A DNA stretch of 64,000 nucleotides. It comes from Tridacna crocea (lineage: Eukaryota; Mollusca; Bivalvia; Cardiida; Cardiidae). Below are positions 43,304-54,811 of the stretch, piece after piece. Under the pieces are notes generated by a model. It was not told the DNA's origin. It saw nothing but the letters and a program-made list of their open reading frames with translations, and did not search any database. Location of the stretch: assembly GCA_943736015.1 (NCBI GenBank), contig OX031057.1, forward strand, positions 53,831,001 to 53,895,000, written 5' to 3'. The first letter of the stretch is position 1. Each line of letters begins with the position of its first letter. The position numbers and the translations under genes are program-made.

Positions 43304-44347
43304 ATGAGGCTGAGCCAAGTAAGAATCAGAGTAAAAGACGTTCTGATATCAATTGGAGTGATGTGTTTTCTTTTGTATACTATCCACGCGGTATGTAGAA
43401 TGAAGTTGAAATCTGGAGAGGAAGTGGCGAATATAACATTCATAAATAAATGTTCCTGTGAATTACTGCACAAACTCTCAACTCCATTAAACGATTTTAG
43501 AAATTTTCCGTGCTTAGACAGCCTGAATCCATCACAAGAGTTAAGGAGTAAAGGAAAGTGTGTTCGAACTATAAATCTTCCGAAAGAAATTCTGTTGGAT
43601 TCAAAAGACTGTGTTCTTCTGAAATTTGGACGAGGAACCTTGATCTGCACCTATGACCTCGACGAAGATATCCACGTTTCCCGTGCTTTAATCACAAGAG
43701 GTATGTGGGAAGAAGAGCTTGTTCATCCAATGCTGAGTATCTTAGATTCGAAACCCAACATGTTACTGTTGGATATCGGCTGTAACATTGGTGTATATAC
43801 ACTTTCGGCGGCTCTTTATAATAAACGGGCCATTTGTGTCGATGCGAATTTTGAAAACCTTTTTTTAGTCTCAAAGTCGTTAACACTGGGTAAACTATGG
43901 AAGAATGTCACACTTATTTGGAATGCCATCTCAGAGGAATATGGAACAGTTGTGCTGCGCAAAGAGACGCGAAACGTCGGGGGAGCCGCCGTTGATCCTC
44001 AAAATAAAACAGTAAGCGGATGTGACATTGAAGTAAATAGTGTAAGGCTAGATGATTTAAAAAACTTGGTTGTGGGTCAAGAAATCTACATGAAACTTGA
44101 CGTGGAGGGATTAGAGCATTATGTTTTGAATTCCGGGACAGAGTTTTTCAAGTCAGCCGATGTGCGTTATGTACAGATGGAGTTTGATACACACCGAGGA
44201 CATTCAACCGGGACCACGATCATAGACATTATGTCTGGGTACGGGTTTTTGCCTTACTCTGAGTGTGATGGAATAAAAAAACTACGCCCTCTCTATCACT
44301 CCGAGTGGCCATATGATGTATGCTTTATCCGAAATAACAATCCATAA
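43304..44347 (+). CDS. FkbM-family methyltransferase, type II membrane protein
   Basis: 347 residues in a single exon, from ATG 43304 to TAA 44347. A short basic N-terminus (RIRVK) and a hydrophobic segment at residues 13-31 (VLISIGVMCFLLYTIHAVC) form a signal anchor, so the catalytic part would face the secretory lumen. A Cys-rich stem with an N-glycosylation site (N43 IT) follows. The Rossmann core has the SAM-binding DIGCNIGVYTL at about 157-167, VDANFENL at 179-186 and the family block MKLDVEGLEHYVL at 263-275. This is Methyltransf_21, a family that transfers a methyl group from SAM, in some members to sugar hydroxyls. The substrate here is unknown. All core blocks are intact and no stop or shift is seen, so it is likely a working host gene. 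A MITE follows six bases after the stop. Confidence 0.88.
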   Translation: MRLSQVRIRVKDVLISIGVMCFLLYTIHAVCRMKLKSGEEVANITFINKCSCELLHKLSTPLNDFRNFPCLDSLNPSQELRSKGKCVRTINLPKEILLDSKDCVLLKFGRGTLICTYDLDEDIHVSRALITRGMWEEELVHPMLSILDSKPNMLLLDIGCNIGVYTLSAALYNKRAICVDANFENLFLVSKSLTLGKLWKNVTLIWNAISEEYGTVVLRKETRNVGGAAVDPQNKTVSGCDIEVNSVRLDDLKNLVVGQEIYMKLDVEGLEHYVLNSGTEFFKSADVRYVQMEFDTHRGHSTGTTIIDIMSGYGFLPYSECDGIKKLRPLYHSEWPYDVCFIRNNNP

Positions 44348-44353
44348 ACAGCC

Positions 44354-44892
44354 TTAAAGGTGGCTCTTCAGATTTTGGGACGTAAACTTTACAAAAATAC
44401 AAAAAAAAATAATCCTTATACTCCCAAAGCCTTTCAACTTTCATTCATAAAACCCCGGTAGTCGAAATCATCTGATAACAAGAAAAATTAGAGAAATACT
44501 ACAGCCCAGGTCGACACCGACGGAAAACATGGTCTATTTTTACTTGAGCAACTCACTCATTTAAAAACAGGAAATACACAGACGAAGCTTCAAACAAAGG
44601 GTCCTAGGAAGACATTATGGAAAATAATTACATGTTTGTTAAGTTATGGAATTTAAGCGTCGGTAGTCACATGCCAGTCACTTAACATTCCCTAGATGCT
44701 TTTTGATTTTTGGCGCGAAATCTAAAAATAGCTTAAGAGGCTACGTAACCTTTAAGGGAATACCATCAATTTTTGTCATAATTTTATGATTCTTTGTTAT
44801 TGATGATTTGTATGGTTTTTGCGTATGAATTTCAATGAAATATATATTTTTTAATTTGGAAAGATGTGAAAAATCTAAATACCCACCTTTAA
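44354..44892 (+). mobile_element. TTAA MITE, family B, copy 3, next to the gene stop
   Basis: TTAAAGGTGGCTCTTCAG to ACCCACCTTTAA, 539 bp. It forms the start of the methyltransferase 3' UTR, or replaces it. Confidence 0.85.
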
Positions 44893-45066
44893 CTATGAAA
44901 GTGCTTTTCACTATTAAAATTACTTTCATGCGGACTGTGATATTCAAGATTGGATTGTAAAAACATTTGTCTGATCTTTATCTACGTTGTCCACTCTTTT
45001 GGAAAGTTTTATTCAAATCAACGGCGAATAATTGTGGATATCAATATAACGTTTGGGGAGTTTTAC

Positions 45067-45295
45067 TTAACCATTTACCAAACAACAAAATTTTAGACTG
45101 GTCCAAATTGAAAGGACTTGCAGACGACATAGTAAATGCAACTCAAAAATTGAAATTTGTTTCCATCAGGGTAGAAAACAATGTGGAAAAAGGAGAAAAT
45201 GCTGGTTACCAGCATTTTCTCCTTTCCCCACAATGTTTTCAAAAGGCTTCCATCTCAGGGTCGTAAAAACCAGGGTTTGTTTGGGAAAGGGTTAA
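45067..45295 (-). mobile_element. TTAA MITE, family A
   Basis: TTAACCATTTACCAAACAAC to TTTGTTTGGGAAAGGGTTAA, 229 bp, reversed relative to 15102. The central hairpin GAGAAAATGCTGGTTACCAG is complete. Confidence 0.85.
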
Positions 45296-45547
45296 GATTT
45301 CAAACCGTTTTTGGTATCGATTGGACACCAATTTTTTCTACTATTACGAATGATTCATGATATTTACCTCTTCCGTCAGCTAGATTGAAGTTTACAACAC
45401 AGTGGTGGAGGTAGGTTTTTGAGAAGGATAGCGAATGCTTGAGATGAAATACCTGTTATAAAAACTTTTACAAGATACTGAATGAGGTACTTTTGGTCTG
45501 CAGACTACCAACTTAGAGTGGCTAAAAAGGTGGTATCTTTATCTGTA

Positions 45548-45675
45548 AGGGAAAAAAACACTGTGGAAAAAGGAGAAAATGCTTGTTATGAGCATTGTCT
45601 CCTTTTTCAACAGTGTTTTCAAACGTCTTCTACCTCAGAGTCGTAAAAACCAGGGCTTATCTGGGAAAGGATTAA
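45548..45675 (-). mobile_element. TTAA MITE, family A, right half
   Basis: CACTGTGGAAAAAGGAGAAA, an altered hairpin GCTTGTTATGAGC, and GGGCTTATCTGGGAAAGGATTAA. Confidence 0.7.
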
Positions 45676-45787
45676 GATAAAATGTTTGCTAATTTCTCTG
45701 ACCATTCACTTCCACCCATTTCTTCGAAGAGTTTCTTCAGTCCTCCTATCTTTCCCAGTTTCTGTTCGCTAAGTGTTTCCAGATTGA

Positions 45788-45802
45788 TTCTCTCTCTTTC
45801 TC

Positions 45803-45848
<46 letters not shown>
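45788..45848 (+). repeat. CT/CTTT microsatellite
   Basis: TCTCTCTTTCTC-type run. The Ser/Leu-rich ORF over it is spurious. Confidence 0.95.
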
Positions 45849-46034
45849 CATCATTTTATCCGCAATCGTAGGCTGAACTATAGCAAAAATAAAATTTCAG
45901 GTAGAATGTTCTACTTTTCGTTGTGTTCACTAAAATTTCTCATCACGGTAGCCTCTTGTGAACTATTTTACGAATGAGCAAATAAGTTTCTGTAGATGAA
46001 TTTTCTAGATTTTGACCTTCTTCTTGGTATTGGT

Positions 46035-46443
46035 GTACTCATCTTCGCAAGCCAAGGCTGACGATTCACTACGCTACTCTACCCTTGGCGGATCGAGCTT
46101 GATTTTTACATTCCCCCGATACGCTTTTTCATTGGATGCACCTAGCTCTAACTGCAACGAATGAAATCGTTGGTAGCTTTTCATCTTTGATAAAAATAGA
46201 ACAAGGTCGCTACCTTTCGAATAGAAGGTAAACATGGGAACCCACGTGTATGTCTGCTTAACGCTTCACGTTTATTCGGAAGCGGTTTGTAAAACGATAT
46301 TACATTGGCTTTTAGATGTAAAAGGGGGGTAATAACCAGCATCCAATAGAGGGCGCATCGCAGGAATCTCGAAATCGGGCTCAATCAGCCAAGGTTAGCT
46401 CCACGTAGTGATCGTAACCTTGGCTCGTGAAGATGTGGAGTAC
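46035..46443. mobile_element. ~410-bp TIR element (GTACTC..CTTCGCAAGCCAAGG)
   Basis: Left GTACTCATCTTCGCAAGCCA, right the complement of GTACTCCACATCTTCACGAG with GCCAAGGTTACGATCACTAC. The TIRs are about 40 bp and imperfect. The interior is noncoding, and its right part resembles 29313-29391. Confidence 0.65.
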
Positions 46444-46484
46444 TCGAATGAGGGAACTTATTGTTAAGTGGTTTAAAAAGAAAT

Positions 46485-47545
46485 AGAACATTTTCTTTAA
46501 AAATCTTTTTCTCTGAAACAGCTGGCCAGAATTTAAAATAATGTCACAGAGATGTTTCTTGGGTGACCCTTTTCAAAAGAAACATGGCTTTGGTGAGTGG
46601 GGGCTACTTGCATTATACAGAAATAAAGAAACTCTTAAAAATTCTTCTCGTCTGAAACCGCCGGTCAGATTTTGAAATAATTTTACAGGGATTTTCCTTG
46701 GATGACCCTTTTAGAATAATTTCACAGAGATGTTCCTTAAGTGACCCTTTTCAAAAACTGTTCGCGAAATTTTGATCCATCAAGATACAAGAGATGTTCT
46801 TTGGGTGACCCTTTTAAAAATTTGTTCGTAAAATTTTGATCCGTCAAGAAACATGGCTCTGGTGAATGGGGGCTACTATAGGGAAATGAAGAACTTCTTA
46901 AAAATTCTTATTCTATCGAACGGCTGATCAGATTTTAAAATAATTTTACTGAAATGTTCCTTGGTAGACCCTTTTAAAAACCTGTTCGTGAAATTTTGAT
47001 TCGTCAAGAAAGATGGTTCTGGTGATTGGAAGGTGAATGGTGAATGGAAGCTACTTACACTATATGGAAATGAAGAAATTTTTTAACATTCTTCTTTTCT
47101 GAAACCACTTGTCAGATTTTAAATTATTTTTACAGCAATGTTCCTTGCACGACCCTTTTCACAAATTGTTCGCGAAATTTTGATCCGTCGAGAAACATGG
47201 CTCTGGTGAATGGGGCTATACTTGCATTATACGGACATGAATAAATTCTTGAAAATTCTTCTTCTCTGAAACCGCTGATCAGATTTTAAAATAATTTCAC
47301 AGAAATGTTCTTTGAATGACCCTTTCCAAAAAGTGTTCGGGAAATTCTGATAGATCAAGAAATACGGCTTTGGTGAATGGGGACTACTTGCACTATACGG
47401 AAATTAAGAAACTCCTGAAATTCTTCTTTTCTTAAACTGTTGGTCAGATTTTGAAAAGACTTTTACAGAAGACCTTTTGGAAATTGCTTAGCAAAATAAT
47501 GATTTTTTTTTTCCAGTGTTTCAATACCTCAAAAAAAGAATTGGC
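46485..47545 (+). repeat. diverged tandem array, ~160-bp units (mollusc-type repeat)
   Basis: Six to seven units, each with AAATTCTTCTTCTCTGAAAC, CAGATTTTAAAATAATTT, ATGTTCCTTGGGTGACCC, TTCGCGAAATTTTGATCCG and AACATGGCTCTGGTGAATGG in that order. Changes are scattered and some units are truncated (46725-46800). Related in wording to the hairpin-headed repeats. Confidence 0.8.
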
Positions 47546-48135
47546 TCTGGTCCTCTCAAAAATTCAGGTGGGCGATCTAGGGCAATCTTGGCCCTCATGT
47601 TTAGGGTACTAAACGTGATTCTTGATTCTTTGCGGTTAGAGCATATCAAAATCTGACTAAGCAGATGGTAGATTTTCATCTACAGCCTCCGATACGGTTG
47701 GAAATTTTCTTGCAAGAGGAACTTTTACATACGAATATTTGGATTTTTACTATCTGCTGGAAACTTATTTTTTGTCCAACAGTCTAAGGTTTAAGCAAAC
47801 GTGACAAAATCTATCATGTGCTTAATATATAAAATAATTGTTAAACACGTGCAGCGTATCCAACCAACTTTGAATGATACAAAGCATTGCGCGTTTCTAT
47901 TAGAAAATTAATACGTAAAATTGTGTTTACCTTCTTATGTATATATATATTCACTTTATATATTGTTTTGAAGCTTGCTTAGCATGGTCATTGCAGATAT
48001 TTTTTTATTTGCCCATTTTCTTTTTTTCTTTTTTTTAATTCAGCTAAATAAAATATTGAGCAAATAGAAAAATATAATTTGTTAGACAATATCAACATCT
48101 CTGAGGGTGGTCAGGGTTTTTTTTTCAACTGTTTT
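47546..48135. other. no gene seen
   Basis: AT-rich, with a short TATATATAT run near 47940. Confidence 0.4.
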
Positions 48136-48275
48136 TAGCTCACCTTAGCACAAAGTGCTACAGGTGAACTATTGTGATCGCCCTGTGTCTGGCGTCCGTC
48201 GTCCGTCAACAATTTCTTCAAACATCTTCTTCTCCTAAACCAAGCTGGCCAATCTTGATGAAACTTTTTTTTTTA
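48136..48275 (+). repeat. head of the hairpin-headed mollusc-type repeat
   Basis: AGCTCACCTTAGCAC-AAA-GTGCTACAGGTGA is a perfect-looking hairpin, then TGTGATCGCCC, GTCCGTCGTCCGTC and CCAATCTTGATGAAAC. Same head as 12130-12260 and 62257-62400. Confidence 0.75.
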
Positions 48276-48532
48276 ATTTTTACTTTTATTGGTTGGTTAG
48301 AAAACGGCTGCTTTGGTAAAGACCCAAATTCGATTTTCATTCCATCGATTTTTGTTGTTTTCATCATGACATTAAATACAAAACTAGGCTCCAGTACAAA
48401 CAGTTGCTCCTTTTCATAGAACTTTTACCACAGCTGTCATTTGCAGGGGTGACATTATCAGGTGATAACATCAAAATAGACCTGCCCAAACTGAAAGCAC
48501 CTCAACACGACAAAGTCAACGAGGATTATTTC

Positions 48533-48762
48533 TTAACTCATTACCTAACGACAAAATTTTAGGTTCGTCCAAATCGAAAGCATTTGCAGACGACAAAATA
48601 AAAGTGACTAAAAATTAAAAATATTGTTTTGTGAAGGGTAGAAAACATTGTGGGAAAAGGAGAAAATGCTGGTTACCACCATTTTCTCCTTTTCCCACAA
48701 TGTTTTCAAAAGGCTTCTTTCTCAGGGTCGTCAAAAGTAGGGATTGTGTGGTCATGGGTTAA
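48533..48762 (-). mobile_element. TTAA MITE, family A
   Basis: TTAACTCATTACCTAACGAC to GTGTGGTCATGGGTTAA, 230 bp, with hairpin GAGAAAATGCTGGTTACCAC. Confidence 0.85.
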
Positions 48763-48769
48763 ACTTTGC

Positions 48770-48860
48770 CTTTAACGGAGAATGCTGGCATTTTCTCCTT
48801 TTCAATGTTTTCAAAGGTTTTTCCCCCTCTTGATCGTCAAAATACGGGAAATAAGATAGA
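48770..48860. mobile_element. short remnant of MITE family A
   Basis: GAGAATGCTGGCATTTTCTC core with TTTTCAATGTTTTCAAAGG. Confidence 0.5.
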
Positions 48861-49106
48861 GGCCACGTTCAAATCACAACTCAAAGCCTTATCAGGATCT
48901 ATAGGGTGCATTGAGGTGCATTTCTTTACGTTGGTCTGTTTTTTGAGTGTTTTGTCCAATTAATTGTTTGATTTTGGAAAATATAATCAGCTGGGCTGAC
49001 CCGATTTATCTCAGTGCGATAAGTTTCGATACAGAAAATACAATATACCTTCAAGTTAGATGAAAAAAGACTTTTTGATATAGTAAGTCAACAACTGGGG
49101 TATGTT

Positions 49107-49350
49107 TAACCCTTTACCAAACAATACCTGGTTTCTACGACCCAGAGATAGAAGCCCTTTGAAAACAACGTGGGAAAAGGAGAAAAATCTTGATGAAACT
49201 TGGAAGGGATGTTCCTCGGGTAAAGCTCTCCCTAAATTGTTCAAAGAATTGAATTTCACCAAAAAATCTGGTTGCCATGGCCACAAAAAGAAAAAAAAAA
49301 CACAATCATTAAAAATATTCTTCTCTGACACTTGAAGGCGTAGAGCTCAA
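49107..49350 (+). repeat. MITE family A half fused to a mollusc-type repeat fragment
   Basis: 49107-49183 is the left half of MITE family A (TTAACCCTTTACCAAACAAT to AAAGGAGAAAA). At about 49184 it passes directly into CTTGATGAAACTTGGAAGGG, GGTTGCCATGGCCAC and CACTTGAAGGCGTAGAGCTC, the body of the hairpin-headed repeat. Confidence 0.65.
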
Positions 49351-49511
49351 TTATTTAGTTTATTTTTATTTTTTTCTGGAAATTTTTCACTTTCTCGATG
49401 AAATTTCACGGAAACCTAAAGCTATCCTAATGGTTTTTCAAAATTATCATGATAGCTTTCTCGTATCCAATGGCAGAAATATATAGAGGATATTTGGTTT
49501 TTTTCCTTTGA

Positions 49512-49870
49512 AAGATCGAAATTTATTTCATCTCGTGAACACCATCAGTAATATTTTCACGCGTGGCGCAGAGATCGAAATTTATCAGCCACGCGTGAAA
49601 ATATTACCGATGGTGTTCACGAGATGAAATAAATTTCGATCTTTCACCGAAAAAAAAAATATTCTGTTTATTTCACCCTTTCTGGGAGGAGCTTTATCAA
49701 ACTCCAGTACAATTATTTTCAGTTATTCCCTGTGGCGCACCTCTCCCGCATAGCAACGCATTACAATATTACGTCAAGCGCGAGAAATGTAAGGTATATG
49801 ACGTCATATTTCCCGTCTGGTTGTTAGGCACGCGCAATTTACCTTGGCAACAAGAACATGAAAATCGGTA
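49512..49870 (+). mobile_element. foldback element with ~57-bp stem
   Basis: Stem AAAGATCGAAATTTATTTCA...TTTTCACGCGTGGC, loop GCAGAGATCGAAATTTATCA, near-exact complement, then the tail shared with 28741-29312. Confidence 0.8.
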
Positions 49871-50308
49871 TTTTCACTGGTGGTACCAGTGTAAGATCGA
49901 AAAATATTTTCACTGCTATTTCTCGATATCCTACCGAAAAGCGTGAAATAATCCACTGTAGTTTTAAATGGTATAAAACAATTGTTGAAAAAAAAAATGT
50001 GGGAGGAGTAGAAAATGCTCTGTAACGCCATATTCTCTCAAAGAGCATAAAGGATCGCTGTAAATGTTTTATGCCAACGTTTATATAAAGTGTTTTTTTT
50101 TGTCACTAATTTTTTGTCTCGTCAGTTTTTTTCATATACCTGTTTTAAATATCAGTTGTAATGTTGTGTACATAAATGAGGTTTATATAGAGTTTTCTGT
50201 CGATTTAGACATGATGTTAATCCTTTTGCTCCTAATCTACAAACTGCAGAATAAACACTGTTATATTCTAGCTGCATTGTCACATGTACTTTGATTCTTT
50301 GCCAGTCG
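49871..50308. other. no gene seen
   Basis: AT-rich; small ORFs only. Confidence 0.35.
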
Positions 50309-50520
50309 TTTAACCCCTAGGCTGCTAAGCGCTACTCGATGACAGTTGATGGGCTGTGTGGATCAGGATCAGACTGCACAAAACATATGGTCTGATCTCG
50401 GATCTACACTGTTCCATAGGGAGGATATTTCTCTCCATAACATAACTTGAAATATTATTGTTTGGGTTTTACTATGGGCTCGAAAGTTTTATTTGAGTAA
50501 TTTAGCAGAATAAGGGTTAA
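50309..50520 (+). mobile_element. TTAA MITE, family C, best copy
   Basis: TTAACCCCTAGGCTGCTAA to TTTAGCAGAATAAGGGTTAA, 212 bp. Shares GATCAG..TCTGATC, GATATTT and TATGGGCTCGAAAG with 15646-15856. Confidence 0.75.
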
Positions 50521-51352
50521 GAATCTATCTTTTGTCATAATGTTTCCAAAAGGTTGACGACAAACATAGTTTTGATAGTTCTTTTCTTTTTTATCCTTTC
50601 GATGAATAACGCACTTCTGTCACAATATTTTCAAAATTGTCAACTATCTGAGGGCAACAAACACACTGAAACATTAAAATAATTAGCAAACTTGTGGGCA
50701 GACATTGAGCATTTATTTTTAAAATGTTAACGTTTAGTTGTATTAGGATCTTCTGTCACAATTTTTTTCTTTAGGGTCTTCAATTATCAGATTTTTGCTC
50801 ACATGTTAATTGGTTTAAGAACATTGTCAGTAGGTATTATATTTTCTCTTTCTTTTTTCAATTATAAGCTTAAGATGTATTACAAACGTATATCATAATT
50901 TTCTCAAGAGTTGTAAACTGCAGCTTATAAAATGTTGTAAATATTTCACTCATTGTACAAAATTGTTGAATATTATGTAAGTGTATATATGCCATAGGCC
51001 TAAATACTTGAATAAAGGGATATTTATATTCTCCTTTCCCTATAATATTTCCATAAACCACTTTCGTTAAATCATGATACTGTTTGGTAAAGGACTCGCA
51101 ATGACTTCTCTATTTACAGGGGGTAACTTTGTCATTAATGTTATGATGCACTGTCGATGACAAGGTCCTATTTGGAAAATCCGCGAAAGACTTACAGTAT
51201 AACCAAGAACTTTTTCGCGAATATTGTTGATATTTGGGTGAAGAGGTATAAGAATCGAAAACGAAAGAAATGGTTTTCAGAAAAAAGGGGTCGTCGGTTA
51301 CAATAATAAATTTGCACTTTCAATTGAAGGAACTCTAGGAATTATTGACTCA
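50521..51352. other. AT-rich, possible worn MITE pieces
   Basis: Words such as TTCTCCTTTCCCTATAATAT (51030) and TGTTTGGTAAAGG (51085) recall family A, but no whole copy is left. Confidence 0.35.
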
Positions 51353-51560
51353 TTTAAATCTTTACCACACAATCCCAACTTTTAACAATCCTGAGAAAGA
51401 GATTTTTGAAAATTTTGTAGGAAAAGGAGAAATTGCTGGTAACCAGCATTTTCTCCTTTTCCCACAATGTTTTCTGCCCTTCCCAAATCAAGTTTCAACT
51501 TTTGAGTCGCCTTTATTTTATTATCTGCAAATGCTTTCAATTTGAACCAGTCTAATTTTT
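51353..51560 (+). mobile_element. TTAA MITE, family A
   Basis: AAATCTTTACCACACAATCC, GAGAAATTGCTGGTAACCAG centre, TATCTGCAAATGCTTTC. The right end is eroded. Confidence 0.75.
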
Positions 51561-51714
51561 TAGCTCTACATAAGGAAATGACCCTCATCGATCATTTTGT
51601 AGTGGAGAGTCATTTCTCTGCATTACACCGGATATCTCAAGTTTAATGTCTTCTTCTGTTGTATAATTTGAAACATTTTTTGCAGTTGCATTATTTCATT
51701 GTATTAACGATGAA

Positions 51715-52261
51715 CGAGGGGAGGTCGATAAGTTCGTAGAACTCGGTATTTTTCTTTACAATTCAAATGTTTTTCTTTTATTTTTGTGCAGTATACACCT
51801 TTGCCAGTTGAATGATAAAAGCCATTCAGTTAACATTTTAGAGTTTTTGCTTTTACTTTTTGTTGGAAAAGCTAGACAAAAATGATAAGTCAGAATATTG
51901 AGTTCAGAGCACAAGTCCAGAGTTGCACAAGCCGCTATTCGTGAGTGCAAGCTCGAGCATTTAAATCACCCACCATACAGTCCAGACCTGGCCCCAAGTG
52001 ACTATTGTCTGTTCTGAAATTTGATATCCCACTTTCTTGGAGCGAGATTTCTGGACGATAATGAGCTCAAGTCTGCTACAGAGTGGCTTCTGACTTATCA
52101 TTTTTGCAGGATGGGTATAGGTTTTCCAACAAAACAAAAATATAAGAGCAAAAAAAAGTAAGAGCTGACTAAATGGCTGTTATAATTCAACTGACACAGG
52201 TTTATACTGTCAAAAAATGAAAAAAGAAATTTTGAATTGTATAGAAAAATACCTCCCCTCG
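51715..52261 (+). mobile_element. mariner-like element remnant with inverted-duplicated end
   Basis: Bounded by CGAGGGGAGGTCGATAAG and CCTCCCCTCG. The left ~175 bp (51715-51890) is an inverted copy of the right ~170 bp (52090-52261). In the middle, the plus strand codes for AAIRECKLEHLNHPPYSPDL, APSDYCLF, a stop, and HFLGARFLDDNELKSATEWL. This is the C-terminal catalytic part of mariner transposases, holding the third acidic residue of the D,D34D triad. Most of the transposase is gone, so it is a dead derivative made by deletion and inverted duplication of the 3' end. Confidence 0.8.
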
Positions 52262-53540
52262 TATATCAAAAATGTTTTAGCGCATCCATAATTAATGTGC
52301 AGTTTTGTCGTGGAAAATGACTCGAAAGTGCACCTATGTATTTCAGACATACGGTGATACTGTTGATGCACTAAAACAACACTTTCTGTGAATAGTATCA
52401 GTGAAAAGAAATAAAAAATAGATCTGCTAACTGCTACCGTGATTTATAAAAAAATTACTGTTGACACGGCATTACACTTCAGACAAAAGTAGGAAATTTA
52501 AGGCCGCGAAAGTATACCATTTTCCACTTTGAAAATTACAGTGGGAAAGAACAAAATCACTCCTAATAAGAAAATTCTCATTTTTTCCACTCTGGCTGCT
52601 TAGCTTTTATCTTATTTCTTTTTCCCCGAACAAAAATAATAACTTCCACAGCGACCTCCATTACTGTTTTCAGACGAAATAGGCACCGATAGGTGCCGTT
52701 TTAACTTTTGTTTTATTTTTTAAATCAAAAACAATATAATAGTGGAATTTAAGAAAAAAAGAAATACTGTCCGTTAAAAAGTATGTATTTATTAAAGGTT
52801 AACCCTTAATTCGGTCAAATTATCCCCCTCTTTAACCCAATGGTCTGTATATACCATGCGTATTTTTTTATTTAGTGTTCTCAAAACCCAGGCTTTTATA
52901 TAATTTTGTGTAAAACTAAATGAATTTTCATTAAAATGATGTATATTTGTTTATTCTGTCGGTAAGATTCCTGTTTCACTGACCAGTAAGGAAAAGCGTG
53001 TTGAATTGAGTGTATGCTGATTTTAGGAACTATATATATACCTTTTCAAAGGAAAAGTTTTCAGAAACGAGTACAGTTACTTATATATATACTTCTAGAG
53101 AGATGATGAGCTTTGTAAGGGCAAAGGTTTGGAAAAATCTGTTCGTTAGAAATGTGTGTGATATACTTCGTTAAAAAGCAACGAGTGTTGGATTGCAAGA
53201 CTGGTATAAGTTATCTTACCTATTTCAGTTTAAGAGAAGAACATATTTTGTAGCAATGCTAGCTTCTGTAAGGAAGCATTTTTCTTTCAAAACAAACAAC
53301 TATAAGAAAGAAGAATTAGTTTTGAAATAATACTGACTGTATTACTCTGTACCGTGTATTTTCATATTTTCTGCTTTGACTAACAAAATAATTCATTATA
53401 TCAAAATGTCAGATAGATGTTTTTAGAATTTTTTATCCGTTTATTCTTGTTTGAGCTGTTGTTGTTGTTGCCGTCGTTGTTGTTCCTTTGATCTATGTGA
53501 AAAACTGTATTAATTTTGTAGTATTGACTTTTTCTGTGGT
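52262..53540. other. no gene seen
   Basis: AT-rich; a small GGCACCGATAGGTGCC hairpin at about 52681 and a GTT-rich tract near 53460 are the only structures noted. Confidence 0.4.
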
Positions 53541-54150
53541 CGGATTTCTTGAAACTTTTACAGTTTGTTTATCTAATCAATAGCTCAAACCTTGTTGATC
53601 TGGAAAAAATATGATACCAAGAATGGGAAAAATAGCTGCTCGAAGTTCAAAGTGTAGAATTCTTGCTTACACGATAGAGTCTGCATTTATGGGCAGACTT
53701 TCTTGAAATATACGGTACATACTTTGTGTCGTAAATAGCTTCAACCCTGTTGATTTTGAAAAAAAGAATCCGACAATCAGTTTGAGAGAAATGAAATTTT
53801 CTTGAAACTTACACAGTTACTGTATATCATGAACAGCTTGAGCCCTATTGATTTAGAAAAAAAAACCTCCGACAATCAGTTTGAGAAAAGTAACCATTTA
53901 AATTTGAAAATTACCATTTCTAATACAGGCATTGAAATCCGCATTTTTCATTCAATTCTTTTTAAACTTGCAAAGATTATTTGGTTCATAAAGGGATTAA
54001 AGTCCGTTAAAAGTGAGAAAAATCTAGTAATCAGTTTAGTGAATTTGATGAATTAGTGTTGTTTACTCTACAAATTCCACATTATTAGTCATATTTCTTT
54101 GAAATTAGCTAGAACTATTGTATACCATGAATATTGAAACCCTATCAAAT
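53541..54150 (+). repeat. diverged tandem repeat, ~4 units
   Basis: Recurring TTTCTTGAAACTT, ACAGTTACTGTATATCATGA, CAGCTTGAGCCCTATTGATT and CCGACAATCAGTTTGAGA at about 53545, 53695, 53805 and 54100. Spacing is irregular (about 110-300). Confidence 0.65.
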
Positions 54151-54482
54151 TTGGCTGGATTTCCTATAATTCGTTTGGTGAAATTTCACTGCATTCTTTT
54201 CTTACTTTTTGTTGAAAAGTCCAGGACTACTTATACTGTCTTAGTGGGTTCAAGCACTGTTGCAAGAACATCAACACCCAGTAGGGGCCAAAATATCAAA
54301 ACAGTTACTACAAAATACTGAAATTTAATTCATACCTCTAAAGTATGAAAAATATTGTGACGATGGCAGTCTGTCGTTGTTTATTCGGGTCATGTATTAG
54401 TTGCTGGGAAAAGAAAAGAAAAAATCAGGCAAAAAGTAAACAAAAGACACATCTGCCTTGCAGGTTTTAGCCTGCTTTGAAA

Positions 54483-54708
54483 TTAACACTTTCCCAAACA
54501 ACAAATTTTGGACTCTTCCAAACCGAAAGAGTTTGCAGACAACAATATGAGATTTGGAGAAAATGGCAGGAAGTTCTCATAAAGGGTAGAAAACATTGTG
54601 GGAAAAGGAGAAATTGCTCGTTACGAGCATTTCTCCTTTTCCCACAGTGTTTTCAAGAGACTTTTATTGTAGACACGTAAAATCCATGGCTTGTTTGGGA
54701 AAGGTTAA
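54483..54708 (-). mobile_element. TTAA MITE, family A
   Basis: TTAACACTTTCCCAAACAAC to TTGTTTGGGAAAGGTTAA, with hairpin GAGAAATTGCTCGT / ACGAGCATTTCTC. Confidence 0.85.
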
Positions 54709-54811
54709 TTTCTCTGTCAGCGACTAAAGATTGGACCGACCGTACAATGACAGATTGTCGTCTTCACGAAAATTCTCTATTTCTAAATGATACGATATAA
54801 ATTTTAATGCA

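Noticed and set aside
45682..45876. Ser/Leu-rich ORF and its Arg/Glu complement
   Set aside because: Produced by the CT microsatellite.
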